Assembly (NCBI GenBank): GCA_963556145.1
Contig: OY744472.1
Coordinates: forward strand, 1,426,001 to 1,490,000
Length of the DNA: 64,000 nt
Origin: Hygrocybe punicea
Lineage: Eukaryota; Basidiomycota; Agaricomycetes; Agaricales; Hygrophoraceae
Reading direction: 5' to 3'
Shown here: piece after piece, positions 25,205 through 36,296 of the stretch
Numbering within the stretch: the stretch's first letter is position 1
Layout of the letters: each line of letters starts with the position of its first letter
Notes under the pieces: model-generated
What the model was told of the DNA's origin: nothing
Database searches by the model: none
The model's input: the letters and a program-made list of their open reading frames with translations, nothing else
Translations under genes and position numbers: made by a program

Positions 25205-27462
25205 CTACCCGCCCTTCTTCCCCAGACTCAACGTCCGCATGCTCTCCTCCAGGATATCCGTGACAGCCGCAACCGTCCTCTCGCACACCTTTTTCGCGCA
25301 TTGCCTTTCCCCTGTAGCAGCAGGAGCAGTAGCAGCCACCGGCACTGTCGGAAGTGCCGCAGGCACGTTCCTGGGCGACACAGACACCGGCGCCGGGCCC
25401 GCGCTCTCGACGTCCACAACACGTACGACCGCCTTGCCTTCCAACACTTTCCTCACCTTCTCCGCATCCCATGCACGAACACCGCCCACCCCCAACACCG
25501 ATCCTGATGCTGAAACTGACGGCGACGACGGGGTCGAACCCGAAAACGCCTCCCAGAAAGCAGAACCCAGTTTCTTGAGGAGCGTCTGGCTCGCAAGTGC
25601 AGCATACATCGCATGCTGCTGCTGTTCCCGAGTCGGCCCCGTGGGTACTTGCCCCGGATTGCCATGCGCATGCGCACCGCCGACGTTCTTGGGTGACAGG
25701 TTCGGGCTGGCTGGTGGCGATGGGTACGAATTGAGCATCGTTGACGCGTACGAGGACGTAAAGGTATTGGTAGAAGACGCTTTGCCGGAGAGGAGTGCGC
25801 CAAGCGTGGTTGGGGTGTAGCTGTGCCGGGAAGACGCAGTAAAGTATTGCGGGCGTAGGCGGTCTGCGAGGCTGGTGAGCTGCTGCTGCTGGAGTTGTTG
25901 TTGTTGTTGCTGTTGTTGCTGTTGCTGCTGTTGCTGTTGTTGGTGGGCATGATGTTGTGCTGCCATCTTGCCCCAAAGCTGCATCCTGTACGCATCGAGG
26001 GCCTTGAGCGTGAATGGGTTGAGCTCCGCAAAGGCATCAAAGCCCTGTGTATGGCCCAACCCCATTCCGTGCACATTCAGATTCGCATTCCCCGCCGAGT
26101 TCAGAGCGGGGTTCATGTTCTCCTGAAGCACAGACGATACTGGTTTCGCAAGCGCCCCGAGAACACTCCAATCAGGTATGATGGCAGTGTGAACTGGAGT
26201 GACGCCACCAAGCCCGCCGAGGCCAACGCCCGCGCCGCCCCAGAACCCGCGGACACCGGGGCGCGGGGAGGATGGGAGGTCTTTTTGGGTGTTCGGGGCA
26301 AGCAGGTGTGCGTTGATGGGAGGTGTCGGGGCGTGTGATGGTGTGACAATGGCGGGGGTATGGACGGGGATGGGGCCAGGAGGTGGGAGGACGGGTGTGT
26401 CAGCGGCGCCACGGCCGTCGAGTAGCGCCTTCTTAAGGGCGGCGATCTCCTGGCGGAGGGCGACGTTCTCGGAGACGCGGGTGCCCAGTTCGGTACGGAC
26501 AGCATCAAGGAGGCGGTCCCGCTCTGCGACGTCACCTTCGAGCGTCGTGATGTATTCTGTTTGATTGGGGGAGGTTATATGTAAGTTCAATACAGCAGGA
26601 GAAATGGGTGGAGTTAGTGACAAGAACCTTTTCGCCGCACCCTGAAATTGCGAGCGCTGATCTTGTTCCTGAGTTGCCTCTTCTCCTTGCTTGAGAGTTT
26701 CTGATAGTCGGCAGGTTTCCCATCGTCATGTAAAGACTCCTTCATACCACCGGAGCTGTTCTCCTTGTCTCGTGGGTGAACGGCGTTAGCTGACGATTTC
26801 TTCACGACACCACCACTATGGACTGTCCCCTTGCGAGCCTTGCCATGTCCGCCGACCTTTACAGGACCGATAGATAACGAAGGGATGTCGGTGTCCTTTG
26901 AAGGAGATTCAGCCTCGTCATCGCCCTCTTCCTCTTCCTCCTCCTCGTCTGGTCCTGGGTCCTCGTCCTCGTCGAAATCGCTCGAGTCCTTGTTTGTTGA
27001 GGGTGTCCCAACGAGTTGGGGGTCGATGGCGAGCATTGTAGGAGGCGAAGGGGCTGAGGCGAGCGAATCGGGGCTGCTGGAGGAGGCAGCAGAGGATGTG
27101 AATGGGGAAGCTGTGAAACCACCCAGGAAGTCATACGGGTTCACAGACGGGGGGGGAGGGGGTGCACCGAAGTGGTCGGGTTTGGTGAATTCGTCGTCGA
27201 AGCTGAAGTTGAAGAAGGAATTGTCTGCGTCGGGAGAGAGGGCAGGGACGGTGAAGGAGAGTGGGAGTGAGTACTGGGGCGGGGTGAGGAGAGATTGGAA
27301 GGAGTTTGTGGGGGATCGTGGGGAAGAAGAGCTGGAAGAGCTTGACGCCGAGTTTGATGATGGCGGAGGAGCAAAGAGGTCCATATTGAGGAAGTCGGTG
27401 ATTGGGTCGAAGGCGGAGCCAAACGGGTACGGCTGCTGCTGGATGGGGTTGTCGACGAGCAT
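25205..27462 (-). CDS. bZIP transcription factor
   Basis: Two exons: 27462-26628 and 26556-25205, joined across a 71-nt intron (donor GTTCTT, acceptor CAG), giving 728 residues. The intron splits the bZIP. The basic region RNKISARNFRVRRK closes exon 1 and EYITTLEGDVAERDRLLDAV opens exon 2, continuing with heptad leucines into LRQEIAALKKALL. The N-terminus is acidic and Ser/Pro-rich (typical activation-domain composition) and contains an EEEEEEEGDD stretch. Exon 2 has a pure polyQ run of about 17-20. It should act in the nucleus as a dimer binding DNA. I chose the Met at 27462 (MLVDNPIQQQ); an upstream in-frame Met at 27519 would add 19 hydrophobic residues. The specific orthologue is not identified. 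Confidence 0.9.
25886..25950 (-). repeat. polyQ-encoding CAG/CAA repeat in the bZIP gene
   Basis: Mixed CAA/CAG codons on the minus strand give an uninterrupted Gln run followed by LQQQQL. Mixed codons suggest selection or age rather than a recent pure-triplet expansion. Confidence 0.85.
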
Positions 27463-28625
27463 GACGGTGTTGGCGCTGTGTTGCGCGATGAGGAGAAAGA
27501 TAAAAAGGTGATGTGGCAAACCCAGCCCAGGACTTTAGCGTGGGTTTGGGCTGCGGGTACTCCGCTTACGTAATACGATCTCACACGATGAATCAGCGTT
27601 TTTCTGTCGTGCCGAGTGTCAACGCGTCCGAGTCAAGCTGGCAGTCGAAAACAGGCGGGATCATTTAATTATTCCATCGCCTTCCATCAAGCCATCACTG
27701 CGCGGGCAGTCCCTTGATTTACTGCAGTAACGTCGTTACTTTCACCGTCTACGTAGCAACAATTCCACCCGAGTAATGTAAAGAACAAGCTTGCTGTGCA
27801 TGGAAAATTGGAAATGTGAACTCGATGCGTCGTGTCAGACTCACTCACTCTATGTGCAACATGCGGATGTCGCCCTAAGTCGAATCGTCGTCGCTCTCGC
27901 TTGAAATATCCTCATCAGCGGAATAACGATCTCCAACACTGAGGACTACGGGAAGGCAACAAATCTATAATATTGTTGTATCAACTTCATGACAAGATAA
28001 ACATTGTTGTGTGGAACGCACGCAACCTCCTCTAAGCCTCAAGGGCCGTTCTTTGGCATTCGAGGCTCGGACAGGCCGCGGCTTCATCGACCTGACAGAA
28101 CAAGGTATACTGATGTCTTGGCGATTTTCCGGATCCCTCGCAGGCTGGCAGGTGGTTGGAGGCATTGAAAGGAGCGTCAGGGTTTGAAATCTGGACCAGG
28201 GCCACTCCTGTGCCAAGAGAGTGTGCTAGAGGCCATGTGTGCCTTTGACAAAAGGAGAACTTTGGGAGATACACATGTCGACGCTTCCGGCTGTGGCGAC
28301 AATGGCGAGAACGACGCTTCGAGATCTTCGGGTAATAAAAAAATTGATACGGAAAGAAACAGCAGAAGGTAGAAAATTTTTGGTCCTATAGTATACAGTC
28401 TCCAGAGTCCAAACTCATCCTTGCTTGGCGTAAAGAGCCTATAGGGCAATAATAATGCGAACCACTGGCAGTTCTCCCTCGTCGTGGGACAGAGTTGGCG
28501 GGTACTATATCCGTTTATCTCCGTTACCTCCGCTATGGTGACTTATATATATTATGTTTTATTGCGTAGAGACCTCCGCAAACTCGGGACACCTGGGCGC
28601 TGCCCTCAAAGCAGTTAAGGAATAT
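27463..28625. other. Intergenic: bZIP promoter side and LCB3 3' side
   Basis: CG-normal sequence without a supported gene. Open frames at 27965-28450 are short and overlap in several frames. It should contain the bZIP promoter; no site could be assigned with confidence. Confidence 0.4.
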
Positions 28626-30695
28626 TCAGTCCCAGGACTTGACACCCCACCCAAGTACTTCAAACATCACAGGCAGCACCTCGCATGCCAATACCGCAAT
28701 GCCACAATACACAATCACCTTTGTCAACACTGCCAACTAACATATCAGCTGAAAATGGACACAAAAGACGAAGAAAAGACGGCGACGAGGAGAGGGGGGG
28801 GGAGGCGAAGGAATTGAACCGCACCGTCGGCATCATAATGCTTAACATCTTTCCCGCCCTCCACATTTCCGTCACCGTTCTTCTCCAGCTCCCAAGTCCG
28901 CATCCGAATACCTTTCTCGTCCCTCCCACCAATGGCACCAATGGCACCACCCCTCATCTTCACTCTCCCCTCATCCCTACGCACTCCGCTCGCTTCCCCC
29001 TCCTCCCCGAACCGCAGCTCCCCAGGCAGGTCAATCATACTAGGAATCGGTCGCAGTCCCAGCTCACTCGGCACGCTCCCATAATCCGTTGCAGGTGTAT
29101 AGAACCGCCGGTTGGGAAGCGTAAACGCCTGCGAGAGCAGCCGAAACGTCGGCGGAAGTACGAGATGTAATGTCGACTTTGCAAGGATGCGCCATGAGAA
29201 TATGACCAGAACACCTATGAGTTACTTTGTGAGCATCTTGTACATCCATTGGATCGTAGCGGGAGAAAAAAAAAACGGACCAACAACCATCTTCACAGTT
29301 GCAAAGAAGCACCATACTCCAATGTCTCTCTGAGTTTCCATAGCACTCCCGGGCATGACACTCCTGAAGAATTGCTCGTCAAAACCATAATGTGTGGCGT
29401 GCCATCGCGCAAGTAGGCTCCCCATGACGACGCTCACAAACGCAATCGCATCCTCAAAGCAGGGGCAGTCGTCCACTGGCTGTGGGTGCTGATTCACCAT
29501 GATCAAGCAGATTGGGATCAAAACCAGCGGAACTGTCGGTTACAAACAAGCACGTCAAGATAAAAAAAAACGATTCCAGTCGTGATTGTACTCACCAGAT
29601 ACCCCATAGCCTTCGACCAGCTCCTCGACCCAGGCTCCCGCGCCGAGCCCCCAATAGCTATCATGCACCCACCAGATCCCTGCACCCATAAGAACACCGA
29701 CCGCGCAATCAGTAAACGAGTGCATCGCGGTGTACAACCGTCCAAACACGATCGATAGTGTATACCATATCAGCGCCGCAGTAAGCAGCCCATACGCCGT
29801 GGCGGAGACGGCAGGCTCGGGCTCGTGCGCGGAGGAAGATGCGAGTCGGTGGAGGTGGGTGAAGAAGAACAGAGCTATGGAGACGCTGTTCGTCGAGTGT
29901 GTGGATGGGAAGCCATATTCGAGGTGGTGCGTGCCCATCGCTGGTGTCCGGCGCGCACGGATCAGTGGCATTCCGCGCGCACACGTGCAATGACTTACTC
30001 AGGCGCGTCACAGGAGGGGCAAATGGCCGCGGAGAGCAGATCAGGTCCTTGACGAAAGAGGAGCAATACACCCCCAATGCGAGGACGACGAGAAGCCTGT
30101 GTTGCAGTGAGAAATGAGAGGTTACGTGGTAAAGACGGTACGAGAACGAGTACGTACCCGCGACCTATTTCCGCGTAGCCAAAGAAGAACAGTGCAGGGA
30201 GAAACGTCATGAAGAAGGTGTGCGTCCCCAGTGCAGATGTATACATGAAATATCTATCCAGCCACGGTGTGCGTATATGCTCCTGAAAATAATGATGCAA
30301 TGAGTACGGGTAAAACACTCAATACTATGGCACACCTGCATCCACGCCAGAACAGGAGTTTCACGTTCAACATGCTGAAGAAGGCGTCTCCGCATTGCAG
30401 CGCGCCAGTGCGGGAGCGTCGCATCATAAGCGTCAGTTGCCTGTGGTGTGGATTTTGCGATATTTTTAAAGTTATACGTCGACGAAGACGAGCCGTTGGG
30501 AGTGTACGGCGGGGGAGGTAGTGTGCCATTCAGGATGGATATGGGGGACATGACCTGGGGCAGAGAAGACGGGGCGACATCCGTATAGGCTTCTGATATG
30601 GGCTCGCCCGGCTCAGGGAAAGCCAGGTTGCCAGTTTCGTTAACGGTCCTAACGACCTTGACGGGGTCATCCGAGTCTTTGCCGCTGGGCGTCAT
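28626..30695 (-). CDS. LCB3: Sphingoid-base-1-phosphate phosphatase (PAP2 family)
   Basis: Seven exons on the minus strand: 30695-30336, 30282-30158, 30096-29999, 29940-29596, 29532-29281, 29214-28825, 28729-28626. All introns are GT..AG, 53-95 nt, and the joined frame encodes 557 residues. The three PAP2 motifs are visible: KDLICSPRP (motif 1), EYGFPSTHS (motif 2) and RLYTAMHSFTD (motif 3, R-x5-H-x3-D). Downstream HPQPVDDCPCFEDAI and a C-terminal KHYDAD + VLTKVIVYCGIAVL block across the last junction match fungal Lcb3/Ysr2. The family dephosphorylates (dihydro)sphingosine-1-phosphate in the ER membrane, returning long-chain bases to ceramide synthesis. Several hydrophobic segments fit a multi-pass protein. 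A Ser/Pro-rich cytosolic N-terminus of about 110 residues precedes them. Confidence 0.93.
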
Positions 30696-30774
30696 ACAAG
30701 TCTCGACCTTGGGTGGAAAGAAATTGGGTCACAAACAAATCGTGCGACAGCGGTTTACAAATTCTTGTGATGGA

Positions 30775-30831
30775 CCTTGAAGCTTGAAGCTTGAAGCTTG
30801 ACTCCGAAGCTTGAAGCTTGAAGCTTCAAGT
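30775..30831 (+). repeat. AAGCTTG heptamer repeat upstream of LCB3
   Basis: Three or four direct GAAGCTT units on each side of CTCCG, about 80-135 bp upstream of the LCB3 start. Because AAGCTT is palindromic, the tract can also fold on itself. A promoter role is possible but not shown. Confidence 0.8.
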
Positions 30832-31637
30832 TCGCACCTCCCAATTACTCGACCATTTTCATGTCTCCCGAACATCTGTCACAGAATGTACTGCGATCCG
30901 GTATGAAATCAACGACGACCAATGTTTGGGCATGCTGTCTGCGCGAGTCACTTGCTTGTCGCGACAATGTCTTCCACCCCTTTATCTGTCGAATCACCCT
31001 TACGCTCACCGATGTGCCTTGACGAGTCGACACCTCCCCTTCGCCCGTCGCGTGTGGACAACTGTTTCCCCGGTAACTTGTCAGCTTCTTCAGTGGTATT
31101 CTTGTCAGTCTCGTTTTTTATTTTCTCCATTTTAGCCCGTCACCGAGCTCCATTTGAAAGGAGACTCATTGTCAACTGTTTCATCCATCGTTGGGCGAAC
31201 CTCTACGAATCAGAAAGTATTATTCCAAGATGTCGTTGCCACTCTGAGGCGGCCGCTCCCGATCCCCGTGCTCTCGGTCCGTTTGCGCATTCGTTTCAGT
31301 GATTGATACAACAAATCTGCAGCCGGCTTGTTTCCTGGCAATGTTGCGTGCTGTACTCCACCGATCAGAGTCTTGGTCTTCCAATATACGGATTCGCCTG
31401 ACCCGGCTCCTTAGGACGTACCATCGAGGAAATCATTTTAGCAAGATATCATCACACGAACGTTAGGCCGCCAGTTCACTGAATTCCAGTCCTATTGTAT
31501 TAAGTAGTCCAGTCAATCATTAAGTAACGAAGGCTCTATGTTGAATTATCGTTGGAAAGAAAGATGGAGGCTGCACGTCTGAATCTCCACAGCTGCAACT
31601 TGTACCCCGAACACAAGAGATCTCAATCTCAATCTCG
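30832..31637. other. Intergenic, one weak small-gene candidate
   Basis: A plus-strand frame from ATG at 30967 could join across a GT..TTTTAG intron (about 31072-31133) to a frame ending at 31302, giving roughly 90 residues without known motifs. No supporting homology is seen, so it is not called as a gene. Confidence 0.25.
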
Positions 31638-31957
31638 CTACATTATCACGCATCCGTTGGTAGGTTTACCGCGCGCTTGAATGTCTCCCGTCGGCGGGAA
31701 CACAACATTAATCCCCTGCTCGTTCGAACAGAGCGTGCGGAGGTAATTTTCTGGGACATGGAACATCTGCGGCGTGCCAACCGTGGCGCCGTTCCCAACA
31801 GAAGAACCAGAGGCTGGACGGGAGTGAAAATGACACTGTAAGACGTCTGGTAACCGACCACATAGTCAAAAGACGTACCACTTGTAACAGGTGCAGGCGT
31901 AGAAGCCACACCAAGAGCCATTGCGGTGAGAATGAGAGGAATGGTCTGGGAAATCAT
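31638..31957 (-). CDS. Small secreted-like protein ending in CaaX, copy A
   Basis: Two exons (31957-31879 and 31813-31638) with a 65-nt GTACGT..CAG intron; 84 residues. The N-terminus MISQTIPLILTAMALGVAST looks like a signal peptide. The mature part has two cysteines, in LRTLCSNEQ and in the last four residues CVIM. The terminal tetrapeptide is a CaaX box whose final Met would suit farnesylation. The paralogue at 33290 ends CVVM; the few replacements between them are conservative (T/S, I/V, M/I, G/S) and several changes are silent, which argues for selection on the frame. CaaX ends are found in basidiomycete pheromone precursors, but those lack signal peptides. Function therefore remains open. 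Neighbour of LCB3, same strand. Confidence 0.7.
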
Positions 31958-32054
31958 GGTGTATATGATGCGCTACGCTTTGGAATGTCTTGGTGACTGA
32001 GGATGTGTATGTGAAGAAATTGTGATGCTGAACGACTGAGCATGAACAAGATGA

Positions 32055-32062
32055 CTTTTATA
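32055..32062 (-). promoter_or_regulatory. TATA-like box of copy A
   Basis: TATAAAAG on the minus strand, about 100 bp upstream of the copy A start codon. The same box at the same distance precedes copies B and C. Confidence 0.6.
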
Positions 32063-32237
32063 TGCCAGTGTCATGCCGATGGCAATATTCACGTCCGAGC
32101 AAATAAACTGCGTAAGGCAGGTCGGCGGTGTCGGCCATGTAGGGGGTGATAGCACCGACACCAGCTAAACTTGAGCAATAGAGCGGCAGACACCTACAGG
32201 AGCAAGACAACTAAGCGACGGTGGATGTGAAACAAAA

Positions 32238-33009
32238 CAATGCACAAGGCTCACCGTACCCCATACGGGCGTCAAGGAGAGCAGAGGATGTGTGCTGCAT
32301 CAATATGCAAGGTCGGGTTTGAAGACTGTAACCACGCTGTGCAGATTATTAAACCGTTATTTGCGGGTCGAACGGAAACATCGAACAACGATTCCAGGTC
32401 CCAATTTTATATACACTGTTCGTATTTGTGAGTTCTAAGCCAACTCACCTTTCTTCGCATACCAAGGCACTTCGTTTGTCGGTCGTGGTCAAAGTTACAT
32501 CATTCGCAGCCAAACAGACAGATCCGGTCATACTCAGGAATGCCAGCTTGCGTAATGCTTGATACGCAATTTGCCAAGATGGTGGGGCCCGGTGAGACTG
32601 GCGCTGCGGCATTCTCTAGCGGTTGTGAGGAGATAGTGTTGGAAACTAAATCAGTGGGTTTCGTTTCGTCACTATGAGGAGTAGTAGGTTCGGAGCCTCA
32701 ATTGATCTTTCTCCTTATAGAGTTCTCAGTTTTCTTTACTTCCCCAAGTTAGCGCCAAGGACCAGCACGAAAGTACTTCCACAATATCCGGGTTTTGAAC
32801 TTGAAGTGGGCTGAATAATTTATTTCCGAAGTACTCGAAGTCTCGAACTCAAAAAGTCGTGCATTATCGAAACGCGAGCTGGGGACTTAGAGATTTCCAT
32901 CATTCTCGGCTTTGACAAAAGCTCATCAAAACTTGCATATGTTGCAAATGGTCTACTTGACGCCCAACGCGCTAATATACGTGTGGGGTATGGTGCGCCT
33001 TGGGCATGT
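32238..33009. other. Central spacer between the divergent CaaX genes
   Basis: About 770 bp lying between two inverted arms of about 600 bp (31638-32237 and 33010-33609). No gene seen. Its duplicate lies at about 34007-34777. Confidence 0.6.
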
Positions 33010-33184
33010 TATCGTTTCACATCCACCGTCGCTTAGCTGCCTTGCTCCTATAGGTGTCTGCCGCTCTATTGCTCAAGTTTAGCTAGTGTCGGTGCTATCA
33101 CCCCCTACATGGCCGACACCGCCGACCTGCCTTACGCAGTTTATTTGCTCGGACGTGAATATTGCCATCGGCATGACACTGGCA

Positions 33185-33192
33185 TATAAAAG
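33185..33192 (+). promoter_or_regulatory. TATA-like box of copy B
   Basis: TATAAAAG about 100 bp upstream of the ATG at 33290. Confidence 0.6.
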
Positions 33193-33289
33193 CCATCTTA
33201 TTCGTGCTCAGTCGTTCAGCATCACAATTTCTTCACATACGCATCCTCAGTCACCAAGACATTCCAAAGCGTAGCGCATCATATACACC

Positions 33290-33609
33290 ATGATTTCCCA
33301 GACCATTCCTCTGATTCTCACCGCAATGGCTCTTGGTGTGGCTTCTACGCCTGCACCTGTTACAAGTGGTACGTCTTTTGACTATGTGGTCGGTTACCAG
33401 ACGTCTTACAGTGTCATTTTCACTCCCGTCCAGCCTCTGGTTCTTCTGTTGGGAACAGCGCCACGGTTGGCACGCCGCAGATTTTCCATGTCCCAGAAAA
33501 TTACCTCCGCACGCTCTGTTCGAACGAGCAGGGGATTAATGTTGTGTTCCCGCCGACGGGAGACATTCAAGCGCGCGGTAAACCTTCTAACGGATGTGTG
33601 GTAATGTGA
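33290..33609 (+). CDS. Small secreted-like protein ending in CaaX, copy B
   Basis: Exons 33290-33368 and 33434-33609, 84 residues, ending KPSNGCVVM before TGA. The gene is the divergent partner of copy A and differs from it at four residues. Signal-peptide-like N-terminus, two Cys, same intron position. The unspliced frame runs 104 codons and loses the CaaX end. The spliced form is preferred because the intron has good GTACGT/CAG ends and because the divergence between the paralogues keeps the spliced frame. Confidence 0.7.
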
Positions 33610-33710
33610 TGAGAACTAGAACGAGAACTCTTGAGTTTGGGTGTGAGGTACTCAAGCTGGAGTTGGGGAGATTTGAATTGTGCATACCCCTTCCTTTCAA
33701 ATATACATCT

Positions 33711-33810
33711 NNNNNNNNNNNNNNNNNNNNNNNNNNNNNNNNNNNNNNNNNNNNNNNNNNNNNNNNNNNNNNNNNNNNNNNNNNNNNNNNNNNNNNNNNN
33801 NNNNNNNNNN
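33711..33810. other. Assembly gap (100 N)
   Basis: Exactly 100 N, a conventional placeholder for a gap of unknown size. It falls between two copies of the same 1.67 kb sequence. Confidence 0.99.
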
Positions 33811-34952
33811 GCATGAACAAGATGACTTTTATATGCCAGTGTCATGCCGATGGCAATATTCACGTCGAGCAAATAAACTGCGTAAGGCAGGTCGGCGGTG
33901 TCGGCCATGTAGGGGGTGATAGCACCGACACCAGCTAAACTTGAGCAATAGAGCGGCAGACACCTACAGGAGCAAGACAACTAAGCGACGGTGGATGTGA
34001 AACAAAACAATGCACAAGGCTCACCGTACCCCATACGGGCGTCAAGGAGAGCAGAGGATGTGTGCTGCATCAATATGCAGGTCGGGTTTGAAGACTGTAA
34101 CCACGCTGTGCAGATTATTAAACCGTTATTTGCGGGTCGAACGGAACATCGAACAACGATTCCAGGTCCCAATTTTATATACACTGTTCGTATTTGTGAG
34201 TTCTAAGCCAACTCACCTTTCTTCGCATACCAAGGCACTTCGTTTGTCGGTCGTGGTCAAAGTTACATCATTCGCAGCCAAACAGACAGATCCGGTCATA
34301 CTCAGGAATGCCAGCTTGCGTAATGCTTGATACGCAATTTGCCAAGATGGTGGGGCCCGGTGAGACTGGCGCTGCGGCATTCTCTAGCGGTTGTGAGGAG
34401 ATAGTGTTGGAAACTAAATCAGTGGGTTTCGTTTCGTCACTATGAGGAGTAGTAGGTTCGGAGCCTCAATTGATCTTTCTCCTTATAGAGTTCTCAGTTT
34501 TCTTTACTTCCCCAAGTTAGCGCCAAGGACCAGCACGAAAGTACTTCCACAATATCCGGGTTTTGAACTTGAAGTGGGCTGAATAATTTATTTCCGAAGT
34601 ACTCGAAGTCTCGAACTCAAAAAGTCGTGCATTATCGAAACGCGAGCTGGGGACTTAGAGATTTCCATCATTCTCGGCTTTGACAAAAGCTCATCAAAAC
34701 TTGCATATGTTGCAAATGGTCTACTTGACGCCCAACGCGCTAATATACGTGTGGGGTATGGTGCGCCTTGGGCATGTTATCGTTTCACATCCACCGTCGC
34801 TTAGCTGCCTTGCTCCTATAGGTGTCTGCCGCTCTATTGCTCAAGTTTAGCTAGTGTCGGTGCTATCACCCCCTACATGGCCGACACCGCCGACCTGCCT
34901 TACGCAGTTTATTTGCTCGGACGTGAATATTGCCATCGGCATGACACTGGCA

Positions 34953-34960
34953 TATAAAAG
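34953..34960 (+). promoter_or_regulatory. TATA-like box of copy C
   Basis: TATAAAAG about 100 bp upstream of the ATG at 35058; duplicate of the copy B box. Confidence 0.6.
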
Positions 34961-35057
34961 CCATCTTATTCGTGCTCAGTCGTTCAGCATCACAATTTCT
35001 TCACATACGCATCCTCAGTCACCAAGACATTCCAAAGCGTAGCGCATCATATACACC

Positions 35058-35377
35058 ATGATTTCCCAGACCATTCCTCTGATTCTCACCGCAATGGCTC
35101 TTGGTGTGGCTTCTACGCCTGCACCTGTTACAAGTGGTACGTCTTTTGACTATGTGGTCGGTTACCAGACGTCTTACAGTGTCATTTTCACTCCCGTCCA
35201 GCCTCTGGTTCTTCTGTTGGGAACAGCGCCACGGTTGGCACGCCGCAGATTTTCCATGTCCCAGAAAATTACCTCCGCACGCTCTGTTCGAACGAGCAGG
35301 GGATTAATGTTGTGTTCCCGCCGACGGGAGACATTCAAGCGCGCGGTAAACCTTCTAACGGATGTGTGGTAATGTGA
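35058..35377 (+). CDS. Small secreted-like protein ending in CaaX, copy C
   Basis: Exons 35058-35136 and 35202-35377. Exons and intron appear identical to copy B over the whole gene. Given the gap and duplication pattern it is most likely the same locus as copy B assembled twice, rather than a third gene. It is the version whose downstream sequence continues into unique DNA. Confidence 0.6.
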
Positions 35378-36053
35378 TGAGAACTAGAACGAGAACTCTT
35401 GAGTTTGGGTGTGAGGTACTCAAGCTGGAGTTGGGGAGATTTGAATTGTGCATACCCCTTCCTTTCAAATATACATCTTTACTATCAGTAGAAAGGACTA
35501 TTGTTGATATTTCCAACCAACTTGGAGACCAATTGGAGACCGAGTCATGGCAATTTATTTAAGTCACTGTTGGAAGGAGGTGGGAATGGTATGATGGATG
35601 GCTGGATGGCTGCCATGCCCTGACTCACTTCCTGGACTCCCACATTTGGTTATAGTGTTGGGGACTTTTGGTTCAGTCTGGTTTTGGGCCTTTTTGCCCC
35701 AAACTGAAACTGAACCATTCAGTTCCTGCAACAAAATCAAAATTAAAACCAATGTAAACCATTTACATCAGTTTGGTTTTGGTCCAAACACGGTCTAGAC
35801 TGTGAACCATGTGGGCTCGGGGCCCTCACTCCCATCTGACCTCACAAGAGTGCTGCACATGTCAACCAACGTGGCTGGCCTCATTACAAGGTGGGATTGG
35901 GGATTGGGTGGGCTGCACGGCCCTGTCCTAGCGAAACACATGCATCGAATGCATGTGTTCTGCCTTGGCTGTTGTCGTTTGGGTGTGGTGGTGGTGGTGG
36001 TGGTGGTGCCCCAATGCGTCAGACGTGTTGTGCACATGACAACGGGCGTGTTG

Positions 36054-36296
36054 TATTGGAATATATAGTTTGCAGTGGTTGTTGACCGCTAAGATATTTT
36101 GTGTGGAATGAATTATATTTGCCTCTCTCTGAGAGGGTTTTTATACTACTAGCTAAATCTACTAGAAGTTTCCTGTGGTGAGTAGAATACATGCTGCGCT
36201 TCAGCATTATTCATTGGACGAGTGTGTTTGAGTTCTGGGGTCACGTGATACGAATTACTAATCCTTTCCGCGACTATTCGGCCACTATTCCCAACA
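36054..36296 (-). repeat. Copia 3' LTR
   Basis: 243 bp. Near-identical to 47687-47929; the pol frame runs into it and stops at 36285. Confidence 0.95.

Larger units (their letters stand above)
33811..35478 (+). repeat. Near-identical copy of 32040-33710 (probable unmerged contig overlap)
   Basis: The segment repeats 32040-33710 in the same order and orientation. The differences I can see are three one-base losses in short runs close to the gap (CC/C near 33867, AA/A near 34079, AAA/AA near 34144). The left copy stops at the gap exactly where the right copy continues. This is the pattern of two contig ends from one locus. Confidence 0.75.

Noticed and set aside
26831..27511. 226-codon plus-strand frame opposite the bZIP first exon, and 25164-25820 opposite the second
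   Set aside because: Antisense shadows of a Ser-rich GC-rich coding sequence; the minus strand has the bZIP domain and consistent splicing.
30922..31302. Possible small plus-strand gene with one intron
   Set aside because: Overlapping frames on both strands, no motif and no second copy for comparison; splice sites alone are too weak.
31638..35377. Calling this a mating-type B (pheromone/receptor) locus
   Set aside because: CaaX ends suggest it, but no seven-helix STE3 receptor is visible in the window and the signal-peptide-like start is atypical for pheromone precursors.
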